Shown piece by piece: positions 21,498 through 30,255 of a DNA stretch of 33,620 nucleotides (position 1 is its first letter; each line of letters opens with the position of its first letter). Source of the DNA: a virus. Under the pieces are notes generated by a model that did not search any database, was not told the DNA's origin, and saw only the letters and a list, made by a program, of their open reading frames with translations. Both the position numbers and the translations under genes were made by a program. Location of the stretch: the IMG/VR virus record IMGVR_UViG_3300029319_000231, positions 1 through 33,620 of that record; one strand, given 5' to 3'.

Positions 21498-21685
21498 CTG
21501 CGAGAAGTAGGGCAGGTGAGTGGCAGCATCAGTCTCTCCAACATGCGTGCCTATACGCTGAAATACAAAGAGGCCCGATGAAGAGTGGATCGCAGCGGCG
21601 TACTGGCCGAGTCACCGCCAATCGGGTCATCTGCCACAATTGAATTTGAATTGGCTCTGGGTATTCATCACGCCCTCCATCACCG

Positions 21686-21870
21686 TTCCCGTCCGGTGGA
21701 GCCGAAGGCGGGACTAATTGGTCGAGCCTTATGCCGTATTCTCCTTGGGTTGTGCGGCAAAGGCCATTTCAGCCCTTTCCCGTCAGGGTGACCGAAGGCG
21801 GGGCTTTTTAGACCAAGGACTAATCCTCCTTTGTGGCTCTTTCCCGTCGGGGTGGTCGGTAGGCGGGACT
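21686..21870 (+). repeat. Three diverged direct copies of a ~30-nt hairpin element
   Basis: Copies start at 21686, 21777 and 21841. The shared pattern is TTCCCGTC, 8-10 variable bases rich in G and containing a GGTG, then GGCGGG(A/G)CT. CCCGTC and GGCGGG form a 6-bp stem (one G-U pair). In copy 2 the inside (AGGGTGACCGAA) can form GG-GTGA-CC, a GNRA-type loop, with an internal bulge. In copy 1 the inside again holds a short complementary stem (CGG/CCG). Stem positions vary least, the middle varies most. Distances between starts are 91 and 64 bases. Only copy 2 is followed by a T-run. Confidence 0.75.
21777..21811 (+). terminator. Candidate intrinsic terminator at hairpin copy 2
   Basis: CCCGTC...GGCGGG followed by GCTTTTTAG gives a GC stem and a five-T run. 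It would end transcripts of the recombination operon about 300 bases after its last gene. An alternative pairing AGCCC/GGGCT competes for the same G residues and could switch the terminator on or off. Confidence 0.5.
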
Positions 21871-21887
21871 TATCATTAGGAGTGCAG

Positions 21888-22157
21888 ATGGATAGATTTG
21901 TTCAAGCAATAAAATCACAAGAGGCTTACATGAAGAAACCTAAGCCTAGAAAAGAAAACTTACCTGTAGACAAGCGGCCACCAATAAAAGATGCCCAGAT
22001 CATGCAAACGCTCAGTCTGCTAAATCGTGGCGCTAGGCCTATCGACATTGCAAAAGAATTAAATGTTCCCGCACAAACCATCTACAATGTTCGACAAAGA
22101 TATCGGCGCATAAAGCTGGACGATGGAACTTACTGGTACAAATACTTGGGGGTTTAG
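21888..22157 (+). CDS. Helix-turn-helix DNA-binding protein
   Basis: ATG 21888 has AGGAG six bases upstream and gives 89 aa. A basic N-terminus (MKKPKPRKENL) is followed by a resolvase/Hin-type HTH, about residues 38-72: QIMQTLSLLNRGARPIDIAK then ELNVPAQTIYNVRQRYRR. A short Tyr/Trp tail follows. The protein is small and lacks a recombinase catalytic domain, so it is more likely a transcription factor. It is a natural candidate for the protein that binds the TAGG-N6-CCTA dyads, although nothing in the sequence proves it. It stands just after the three-hairpin region, which could control its expression. Confidence 0.75.
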   Translation: MDRFVQAIKSQEAYMKKPKPRKENLPVDKRPPIKDAQIMQTLSLLNRGARPIDIAKELNVPAQTIYNVRQRYRRIKLDDGTYWYKYLGV

Positions 22158-22346
22158 ATGGACGACAAAGAGACCGTAGAGGATTTCCTTGCTCGCGGGG
22201 GCAAGATTGAAAAGGTGCCGTTTGGAAAGATCACAGATGAAAATAATAGGCTTAGTAAAACCTTCACTGTGCGAGCAAATGTCCGAGCAGGCCAGAAGCT
22301 GCACACCAAAACAGACAAACTGAACAATCTACAGAAGCGACGATAG
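22158..22346 (+). CDS. Small protein, 62 aa, unknown
   Basis: ATG 22158 directly follows the stop of the HTH gene (TAGATG), with GGGGG nearby as RBS. The sequence MDDKETVEDFLARGGKIEKV is a familiar opening of small phage proteins (EDFLxRGGKIxK), followed by PFGKITDENNRLSKTF and a Lys/Arg-rich end. No known function. Its 3' end overlaps that of the giant late gene on the opposite strand by 18 bases, marking the collision of two operons. Confidence 0.6.
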   Translation: MDDKETVEDFLARGGKIEKVPFGKITDENNRLSKTFTVRANVRAGQKLHTKTDKLNNLQKRR

Positions 22347-25300
22347 CCTGTCTGCTACGCTTTCAGTGAGCGACGGCAACTGAATGTACTTCTCTAGTGT
22401 GGGCACAATTTGCAAGTAATACTGCTCCTGCTCGTTGATCAGCTTCATATACTCCTGCTTCTCTGCTGCCGAGAGGTCTGCCTTCAATATCGCTCTTCTT
22501 TGTTTTCTCAGGTCGGCCAACAGGTTTGCCGTGGGTTGTAACTGCTTCCTCATTCCCAAGAACTGACGTTTATTGACTAGGTAATTCTCAAGCTCTTCAG
22601 TCCTACCGCTTTCGTATAGATTCTTAGCGGTTTGCTCTACACGCTTGATGTAGTCCCACATCTCGTAGAAGTCTTCTTTTGCACCACCACCAAACTCTGA
22701 GCCGAAGAATCTTCTGACGATTGGGTACTGAGAAACATCTTTACCTGCAAGAACAGACCTGTTGTCACCCTGTAAACGACTATCCCTCAGTCCATAGTCA
22801 ACAGCACCCAAGAGATAAACTCCAAGTGTTCCGCCGTAACCCTTCATTAGGTGATCCAGCTTTATTGGGCTTATGCCCAAAACCTTTGACATGTTTTTAG
22901 CTACTTCAGTGGTAGAAGCAAGCTCTTGGAACTGTGGATCTAAGTTGCCTTCTATGAACACTGGAGTAACAGGTCGGCCTGTATACAGGTCGTGATTCAT
23001 GTACGCTTCGATTATTGGCGTTATCGCTTGTGGTAACTGAACACCAAGTGTTCCAAATACGGCTCGCTGAAGAGATTGCTGAGCCTCTCTAGTTGTGGTT
23101 CCTTCGTTGTATGAGTCGATGATTCGCTCAGGTAGCGTCTTGAACAGCAACCCAACCTCAAATGGAATTGGCACCCGTCCGGGGACGCCAGACGGTGTTG
23201 GTATAATCCAGTAGTTGTCTTTTATTTCTTCTGTCTGTTCCTTGTACTGATCATCATCACTAACCATTGTGTAGTAAATAGCTGTGCTTGCAGCTATTAA
23301 CCCACCTCTAGCTAAAAAGCTCGCTGCGGCTTGACCGCGAGAAAGCTCTCGGTTTGCAGTGTTTTTACCAGCGCCAGCCCTGACCAGTACGTCTAGACCT
23401 TGAATTCTTGCGTTAAGAAAGGGGATTGTTGCTGTGACCAATCGCATGACGGGGCTACTGCCGCGCCGTCCAAAGTTAAGAACCTCCATCGCTTGGAAGC
23501 TTGCTTCAGCCTCGTTACCCGTGCGAGCAAGCACATCGTTGTAGACTGCGTTTCTTGTTGCTGCATCAGACCTAGTGGTCGCTTGGCCCATAAAATCCCA
23601 AGCTCGACCAAATGTTTTAGCCAGCAAACCTCTTTGATCTACATTCTTGTTCTTTCTTTGCAGAATCTTGCCTGCGTACTCACCGATGTTTTCTGGGTCA
23701 TTCTTGTAATCGTACCCGCCGACAACGCCAGTTCGCTCAAGCTTTTCCATGCCCTCTGCATAGCCAAAAAACGTATCAACCACTGGGATAAAACTAGAGC
23801 CTGATGTTACGAATGCAGACAGAGAGTCTCTGAGCATGTTAGCTATAACAAACCCCGGCTCGCGTGTAACCATCTCTCGCAGAAATCGTGCAGGGAATCC
23901 GGCAATCTTGGCGGCCTTTTGCTCAACACCGCCAGCAGGTTCAACAGTTAACGACTCATATATTAACGGGTCATCAATTATGAAGTTGCGTCGATTGCCG
24001 TTTACCTTAAACGTAACAACAGCCTCGCCAGCAGTTCTTTGACCCGGCTTGACTTCTCTTGCAAGCCCGATGTTTCTCATGTCCCTGACAATGCGTTGCT
24101 GGGCGACGTTCTTCATGCCCATGCTTATAGCCGCGTTGAGGTTCATGGATATAGCTTCCAGCATGGGTACGTTGATCTCTTTCTCACTACCCTTGATGGC
24201 TTTGAGATCTGCGCTGCCAGTCAATCCACCGAATATGTTTGGCGCGTTTGGAGTTTCAGCGCCCTCTACTTGGCGATAAAACGGTATGTAGTCAGACTGA
24301 TCCCGCCACATCTCAGCAGTCTCTGGGTCAACAACACCCGTGTCTTGCAAGAACTGAACGGTGTAACCGTTGTAATCCTGCCAAGCGTCGTACCAGTCTT
24401 TGATAATTGAGTTGCCATTCTCATCCAAGAACGACTCGGCTGTAGCTATGTTTGCTGCATGGTCTGCCGGGGTTCCGGGCACATCAATACCCTTCGATCT
24501 TAGCCTCTCGGCCCTTTTAGCTATTGAGTAAGCCTGAGCTAGCTGCTCTAGAGATCCATGCTCTTTTGTGTAAAGCATAGACATCAGGTCAATAAGGCCA
24601 CCAATCTTCTTGGTTTCACCTCGACTGTTGGTGTGTTCAAAGTCAACAATCTTAGTCATGCCGCCCGTGTAGACCGGGACACCGTACTGCAACGCCGCAG
24701 CAGTGATGGCGTTTGCTCTGTCAGCCATAAGGGCAGCAGCCATTGACGATGAGTCAGCAAGCAAATCACCGAACACGCCCTGATAATTTTCTAGCTGGGC
24801 ATATCTATTGACTGCTTTCTGCTTAAATCTTGTAAGTGCCTTTCTTATTGGCCCTTGATCTAGGACATTTAGATAGGTCTGTCCCGGCGTGTTTGTGGGC
24901 AGGTCTGCAACTACATTATCTAGAGCGGCTTGAGCCGTTGGGCTAACCTCTGGAGCATTTGCCCTAGAGAAAGACGGCATCTCACTGGGTGTAAGCTCCT
25001 GACCTTTATCTGGGTTAGCTGCTACAGCCTGTGAATACGGATCTGCGCCGGGGTTAAAGCGAGGCACAGTACCCGCTGGGCGATTCTCTGCTACTTCTAG
25101 GTTGTCTTCTACAACACGGTCAACTTCGCTTTGACCAATAGTTTTTCTTCGCTTTTGACTTTCGGGTAAGTCAAATGGCAGTGCTACGTCTTCAGTCTGT
25201 AGCGGTCTGGCAGCATTGCTTCCTCTTCCGCGCCCAGTGGCTGATTCGGATCTCGGTCTGGATACGCCGCTATCAGGTAGTTTTCTCTCGTAAGTGGTTG

Positions 25301-28300
25301 CTTCGTCGCCTTCAGATATCCCTCCACTGGATCGCTCCCAATCTGGCGGGGTAATGTCTTGCGCGTGTTCATAAACAGCCTCTCTTGCCTGATCCAAGGT
25401 TATTAGTTTTTTATTGTACTGCTTCCATATATTGTCTACAACGTCTACATTACTCTGTTGAGACTTGTACTCTGGTCGGAATAGACCTCTGACTGCCTCC
25501 CATGTAATAGACTGCATCTCTCTGGGAAGCACGCCACGCTCATTTGCGGCACGACGATATGCCTCTTCGTACAGGGAATACACGCCATTCAGGCCAGTGA
25601 TCTTTGACGAAGATCCTTTTGTGCCAAAGTTGTGGGACACCTCAAACGCGCTGCCACCCAAAGGCTTGAGCAATCCAGCAGCAACAGCGTGGGTGTCTAT
25701 GGTGACAAAGCCCAAGTCTGAGTCTGGATCAAATATATTGTTATAAAAGTTTCTGACCTTGTTGGCGCTACCTAATGATTCAGATATGGCATCTATGTCT
25801 GGATTTTGTAAGGCGCGAACCGCTTTTGCTATCTCTACCAGAGAACCCCAAGCAACCTTAGAATTACTGCCATCAGCGTTCTTTGCATAGTCCAGCAATC
25901 TGCCGTCAGGCGAAACAATTCTATAGCTAGGATCATGGTAGGTCTGGTCAAACGTCCTTATCCACATAGCAGCTAACGTGTCACCAAGCCCCGGCTCATT
26001 AAACTTTCTAAGCACTTCACTCAACGTGCTTGATCCGATTAGCTCAAGCATCTCTCTGTTCTTTGCCTGAGCTTTTGCGCTTATCCCTTTGTGAAAGAAT
26101 AGTTCTTCCGCTCGGTCTTTCATTTCTTGAGTGAATGGTTGGTTTGCTTGGTTGAAGTAAACATCTATTGTGCGTTCAGCCAGCGATGCGTTTTGATACC
26201 AGTCTTTTTGTGGTGACAGATTAGCCGCGACAGCAGATGCCTGCTCCATAGATATGCCGTGTCGCTCTGCGAAACGTCGGACTAAAGCGTTAGCTCCTTT
26301 GTACCAGACCTTAGAATTCTCTCTAGTCTCCGCTGGAACTCTGTCGAACAGGTTCAGCAGGTTGCTCTTGACCGCTTCGACAAACGCTTCGGCCTTCTGC
26401 TCATTGGTTCGTAGGTTGGTTGCCTTCTGAAGTATCGGATAGAGCTTAGAGTCCTTGATTAGCTCCATGTTCTTGTTGAACACAGTCTTGTCGTTTACAA
26501 AGGTTTGATAATCATTGACCAGCAAATCATCAAGAGGATCTTCTGTGCGCTTGGCACCCGTTGGATATCTTGTACTGACGTTACCTTCTATGCCGCCACG
26601 CTCAACGGGCCGTCTTGAGAAAGCTGGAGCTTCTGCCTGATCTTCATCTACTGAAACTGCGGCTGCTTCATCAAAGTCAGCAATGGTTTGCCCTGTTGCT
26701 GTGGGAACGGGAGCCTCTGCTTCATCGCCTGTTGTGGCAACTGGCCCTCTTTGTTGTCCTGCTTTTAGCTCTCTAGACAATGCCTTTTCTGTCTGAACAA
26801 GCGTGCGTATCTGACCGCGCTGCCTACCGCCAATCTCACCAGATTCTATGGCACCTATGACTTCGCTGAACGTGTTAAACTTCTCGCCTTTCAGCGCAGA
26901 TACCATGTTCCTAAAGAACCTAGCTATACGCTCAACCAAGGATCGGGGCTTGCCCTGAAGCAACTTGGGATCTTTTCTTACACCTCTTACTAGCTCAGCA
27001 ACAGACTCTTCGACTTGAGCAACAGGTGACAAGTCTGAGTAGTTGTCTTGCGCCCACTTCAAGAATGTTCTGCCGTCTGGCATCCTTTTGTTTGCAGCAG
27101 CCCTAGATAACAGGTTGAACTCTTTATTGGTAAACAGATCAAGCTTACGCATGGCGTGGATCATTTCGTGATCCAGTATTTCTAGCAATGCAGCCTCTAT
27201 CTGAGCCTCTGTCATAGAGGGGTCTGCCATTACTCTGTCTATTGACAAGAAAATAGTATTCAAATCTGGGTCGTAATACGCCTCAGCCCTGCCTTCTGGG
27301 TCTACCTCGTCAGACTTCACAAACAAGCCTGAGCCAGCTTCACCACCAAGAACCATGCTGTCTATATCGCCCTCTCTCCGGGGCCGTATGCCATAGACTA
27401 GATTGCCGTCTGCATCTCTGACTGCTGTTCTTAATGCGTAATCAAGATTTAATCCCACATCTTCTAGACCAAAGCCCTTCATTGCTTTAGCAATAGCTTT
27501 GCGTAATCGGTCAACATTTACCGCTGGCGCAGGCAACGCCAATACCTCAGCTTCTTGCTCTACGACAGGCTCTGCCTCAACAGTTGGAGCAGCCTGCACA
27601 CCTTGCTTGGCTAGATCTGCTCTTAAATCACTTAGAGCGGCAGCGCCTTGTTGCGTTGTTGGGTTGATGCCAGTGGCATTGGCAAGAACAACCTCACCTG
27701 CATCAGGGGTTTCCTGCAATGTCTTTGACGCTGCGCGAAACTGAGCGCCTGTGTACTTAGGCAGCTTGAAGGTAGGAAGCTTTGTGGGCTTGTCGAATCT
27801 GGGCAGAGATCTGAGCTTTTGATACAACAACCTAGACTCAGCCAATGACAAATCATTTACCGACTTGATGGTCTTCTTGCCCAGTATCCTGCTCGCAAGA
27901 TACTTAATCTCAGGAGAGCCTACTTTTGATGTGATGTTTTTAGCTTTGAGAAGCTGCTCCATCTCTTGAAAGTTGGCGTCAACATTACGCATGACACCTT
28001 TCTCAACAGCGGCTTTGCCTGTGCGGTTATTCAGTTGGTTTGCATAGACTCTAGCGTCGGCCTCTGTCTTGAACTTAACAAGTTTAGGCGGCTTCTTCTT
28101 TGGGTTTGCTTTGATTGCAGCGTCTTTTTCTAGGGTGGTTAGCGGCCTGCCTTGCAGAATCTCACCAGCACTGCTTTTCACTATCGGGTTGTTGTTTTTA
28201 CTTAGACCCGCCCTGTACGTTTCAGTCTCAGGCAAGCCATTGATTCGTGTATCACTAAGGTTGTATAGCTGGTCTTCTTTGAGAACACTTCTGACTTCTT

Positions 28301-30251
28301 CAATCGTGAAGGTGTTTGTTACAGGCAGTCCTTTACGCAGGCGCTTGGCGTTTATACGCTGAGATGCCGTCATCTTGCTAGGGCCAACCCTGTTCTGCAT
28401 CAACACCTTAACGTCGGCTGTTTCATCAAAGCCACGGTCTTGTGTTGTCTCGGCTGCACTGTCTACGGCAACTGAAGTGTATGTGTTTGAGTCAGGATGA
28501 TTTGCAGCAAAGTTGTAAGCTTGCAAAGAGGATTCTTGATCTGCGTCGTATGATTCTGGCGATGATGTGATTACTGCATCACCCGCAGAGAACACATTGT
28601 CATTGATCATTTCATCGTTAAGAAAGCCAGCAAGAGCAAATGCATCTTCAGAGTTCTGTAAGGGCACGCCATATTGCTGCCCATTGCTGTCTTGCACGGT
28701 AAATACAGGAACACCTTGGGCGTCAAGTTGAGTGGTGCTAACGCCTTCACCGCCAAAATCCTCTGGCAACTTAACGGTGAACGTGTTGTCGGCTGATGGG
28801 AAGTTGTCGCCCATTGCTTGGCGGATTGATTGCGCGTATGCAAGCATTGGTTGCTTGGGATATCTGCGTTGTATGCCCTCAGTAGGCTGTGCAACTGTGG
28901 TGATTTGGAATCCAGACAGTTGTGGCACTCCGTTTACAGACGTAATGACCTCGCCGCCTCCGGGTGCTTCAACATAGGCTGTAACGGTCTCTGTAGGCTT
29001 ACCTCTATCTCTTACTCTAAACTTCTCTTCTGCTTGAAATGACTCGCCATTCGGAGCAGTCAACGTGATTATTCTTGATGGCGTTTTAAGCTTAGATGTT
29101 AGTGCCCTGCCCGTAGGAGGGGCTATCTGAGATGGGTCTACTGGAGATTCGCCTGCCCGTCTACGAGCTTCGTTGGCAGCTTGTCGGTCAGCCGCTGCCT
29201 GAGCGTCTATGTTCGCCTGTGCCGCTAGATCGCCAGCAAGAGCTTGTTGCCTAAAATCTTGGGCATCCTGCAAATCTTCCCTGAGTTTGCCTTCAGCCTC
29301 TTGGGCGCTCTCAAAAGCTTTTTTATTGCGTCTTCCAGCTACTGCGTTAAGAAGTAAATCTGCCCCCGCACCGACTGCACCACCAATAGTGAAATCATCG
29401 AACAGGTTGCCGCCGCCTATCTCCAAGGCTTCGTTATATACGCCTTGCTCAATGCCGTCTTGAGCTATGCTCGCGGCAACTTCTTGTATGCCTTCCAAAC
29501 TACCTGTACGCAGCGCAGAACTAAGCCTTTCTTTTATGCCTGAAGGCAGCTTACCTCCAGCTTCTAAACCTCTTAGCCTTTTCAAAAGTTTGGCAGGAGT
29601 GAGTATTTCACTCAAGCCAACGCCACCGCCAAGCAACAGAGCTAAGTCTTCTTCGTCTTGCGATACATCTAGACCTGAATCACGGGCCGCTTGTATTCTT
29701 TGAGCCTGATCACCAGCGCCTGTGCCTACAGCAAGAGTTCCAGCGCCTGCAAGCTCAGCAACCTTTGCTGCTTTTGTTGCGGATAAACCTTTACCAGCTA
29801 AACTAGCAACCCTTATTGCGCCAGCGGGTGTAAAGAATGATGCAAAAGAACCCACGCCTTCGCCAAACTTAGTGAGCCATTGATCCCTGTACGCAAGATC
29901 AGCGCCCATCGCCTCGTCAACTGCGGCACGGCCCTCTCTAGCAGCGCGTACCAGATCATTCTCATCGCCGCTATCTATTAACTCTTCAAGACCTATCGCG
30001 TTGGTGCCAGCATCAGCAAGCTCTGCTAAACCCTCGCCAGCAGACAAGAACGCATTGGCAAAACCACGACCTATTCCTTTGGCAGTCTCAAAGGCCTGTC
30101 CTGATACAGTCCTTTCATCCTCAAATGGATCAAAACCCAGATCGTCAGCAGTTGCTATGTTGTTTCTTATGAGTTTTTCGGCAAGATCTTTTTTGCTTAT
30201 GCCTTCAGGAACACCGTATACAACAAGTCCATTTGGAAGAGTTACATCCAT
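22329..30251 (-). CDS. Giant polyvalent virion protein (2640 aa) with zincin and HhH-GPD-like segments
   Basis: Among the largest proteins a podovirus-like phage would carry (T7 gp16 has 1318 aa). Its N-terminus (TLPNGLVVYGVPEGISKKDL) is the usual leader of large phage/conjugative polyvalent proteins. Next come Ala/Gly-rich helical regions with short hydrophobic stretches. About 905-1050 is a metallopeptidase-like domain with HEMIH (H1028, E1029, H1032) and a third-ligand candidate E1044. About 1215-1600 resembles HhH-GPD DNA glycosylases: LSPQKDWYQNASLAERTIDV (about 1344 on), then NKVRNF (K1498) and TIDTHA (D1519). About 1800-2450 resembles the LPD38-type region, with REPGFVIANMLRDSLSAF at about 2125. 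It is the last gene of the late operon, after two other ejection-type proteins, so it is probably packaged and injected. Confidence 0.8.
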   Translation of the reverse strand: MDVTLPNGLVVYGVPEGISKKDLAEKLIRNNIATADDLGFDPFEDERTVSGQAFETAKGIGRGFANAFLSAGEGLAELADAGTNAIGLEELIDSGDENDLVRAAREGRAAVDEAMGADLAYRDQWLTKFGEGVGSFASFFTPAGAIRVASLAGKGLSATKAAKVAELAGAGTLAVGTGAGDQAQRIQAARDSGLDVSQDEEDLALLLGGGVGLSEILTPAKLLKRLRGLEAGGKLPSGIKERLSSALRTGSLEGIQEVAASIAQDGIEQGVYNEALEIGGGNLFDDFTIGGAVGAGADLLLNAVAGRRNKKAFESAQEAEGKLREDLQDAQDFRQQALAGDLAAQANIDAQAAADRQAANEARRRAGESPVDPSQIAPPTGRALTSKLKTPSRIITLTAPNGESFQAEEKFRVRDRGKPTETVTAYVEAPGGGEVITSVNGVPQLSGFQITTVAQPTEGIQRRYPKQPMLAYAQSIRQAMGDNFPSADNTFTVKLPEDFGGEGVSTTQLDAQGVPVFTVQDSNGQQYGVPLQNSEDAFALAGFLNDEMINDNVFSAGDAVITSSPESYDADQESSLQAYNFAANHPDSNTYTSVAVDSAAETTQDRGFDETADVKVLMQNRVGPSKMTASQRINAKRLRKGLPVTNTFTIEEVRSVLKEDQLYNLSDTRINGLPETETYRAGLSKNNNPIVKSSAGEILQGRPLTTLEKDAAIKANPKKKPPKLVKFKTEADARVYANQLNNRTGKAAVEKGVMRNVDANFQEMEQLLKAKNITSKVGSPEIKYLASRILGKKTIKSVNDLSLAESRLLYQKLRSLPRFDKPTKLPTFKLPKYTGAQFRAASKTLQETPDAGEVVLANATGINPTTQQGAAALSDLRADLAKQGVQAAPTVEAEPVVEQEAEVLALPAPAVNVDRLRKAIAKAMKGFGLEDVGLNLDYALRTAVRDADGNLVYGIRPRREGDIDSMVLGGEAGSGLFVKSDEVDPEGRAEAYYDPDLNTIFLSIDRVMADPSMTEAQIEAALLEILDHEMIHAMRKLDLFTNKEFNLLSRAAANKRMPDGRTFLKWAQDNYSDLSPVAQVEESVAELVRGVRKDPKLLQGKPRSLVERIARFFRNMVSALKGEKFNTFSEVIGAIESGEIGGRQRGQIRTLVQTEKALSRELKAGQQRGPVATTGDEAEAPVPTATGQTIADFDEAAAVSVDEDQAEAPAFSRRPVERGGIEGNVSTRYPTGAKRTEDPLDDLLVNDYQTFVNDKTVFNKNMELIKDSKLYPILQKATNLRTNEQKAEAFVEAVKSNLLNLFDRVPAETRENSKVWYKGANALVRRFAERHGISMEQASAVAANLSPQKDWYQNASLAERTIDVYFNQANQPFTQEMKDRAEELFFHKGISAKAQAKNREMLELIGSSTLSEVLRKFNEPGLGDTLAAMWIRTFDQTYHDPSYRIVSPDGRLLDYAKNADGSNSKVAWGSLVEIAKAVRALQNPDIDAISESLGSANKVRNFYNNIFDPDSDLGFVTIDTHAVAAGLLKPLGGSAFEVSHNFGTKGSSSKITGLNGVYSLYEEAYRRAANERGVLPREMQSITWEAVRGLFRPEYKSQQSNVDVVDNIWKQYNKKLITLDQAREAVYEHAQDITPPDWERSSGGISEGDEATTYERKLPDSGVSRPRSESATGRGRGSNAARPLQTEDVALPFDLPESQKRRKTIGQSEVDRVVEDNLEVAENRPAGTVPRFNPGADPYSQAVAANPDKGQELTPSEMPSFSRANAPEVSPTAQAALDNVVADLPTNTPGQTYLNVLDQGPIRKALTRFKQKAVNRYAQLENYQGVFGDLLADSSSMAAALMADRANAITAAALQYGVPVYTGGMTKIVDFEHTNSRGETKKIGGLIDLMSMLYTKEHGSLEQLAQAYSIAKRAERLRSKGIDVPGTPADHAANIATAESFLDENGNSIIKDWYDAWQDYNGYTVQFLQDTGVVDPETAEMWRDQSDYIPFYRQVEGAETPNAPNIFGGLTGSADLKAIKGSEKEINVPMLEAISMNLNAAISMGMKNVAQQRIVRDMRNIGLAREVKPGQRTAGEAVVTFKVNGNRRNFIIDDPLIYESLTVEPAGGVEQKAAKIAGFPARFLREMVTREPGFVIANMLRDSLSAFVTSGSSFIPVVDTFFGYAEGMEKLERTGVVGGYDYKNDPENIGEYAGKILQRKNKNVDQRGLLAKTFGRAWDFMGQATTRSDAATRNAVYNDVLARTGNEAEASFQAMEVLNFGRRGSSPVMRLVTATIPFLNARIQGLDVLVRAGAGKNTANRELSRGQAAASFLARGGLIAASTAIYYTMVSDDDQYKEQTEEIKDNYWIIPTPSGVPGRVPIPFEVGLLFKTLPERIIDSYNEGTTTREAQQSLQRAVFGTLGVQLPQAITPIIEAYMNHDLYTGRPVTPVFIEGNLDPQFQELASTTEVAKNMSKVLGISPIKLDHLMKGYGGTLGVYLLGAVDYGLRDSRLQGDNRSVLAGKDVSQYPIVRRFFGSEFGGGAKEDFYEMWDYIKRVEQTAKNLYESGRTEELENYLVNKRQFLGMRKQLQPTANLLADLRKQRRAILKADLSAAEKQEYMKLINEQEQYYLQIVPTLEKYIQLPSLTESVADRLSSLL

Positions 30252-30255
30252 CTCT

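Larger units (their letters stand above)
21498..21887. other. Gene-free region with three copies of a hairpin element
   Basis: These 390 bases separate the nuclease gene from the HTH gene. They contain the three-copy repeat (separate entry) and smaller inverted repeats (CAATT-GAATTTG-AATTG about 21637-21653, TGCCG...CGGCA about 21732-21759). Short ATG/GTG frames such as 21516-21581 and 21579-21644 overlap by ATGA but are only 21 codons each. I do not call them genes. Confidence 0.6.

Noticed and set aside
21516-21644. Two 21-codon frames (GTG 21516 and ATG 21579) that overlap by ATGA
   Set aside because: Too short to judge, RBS weak, no neighbour or motif support. The ATGA overlap is suggestive but could be chance.
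21498-21887. tRNA or known riboswitch in the hairpin-rich gap
   Set aside because: No cloverleaf, no T-loop GTTCRA box, and no match to riboswitch cores that I know (glutamine, SAM, THF, preQ1).
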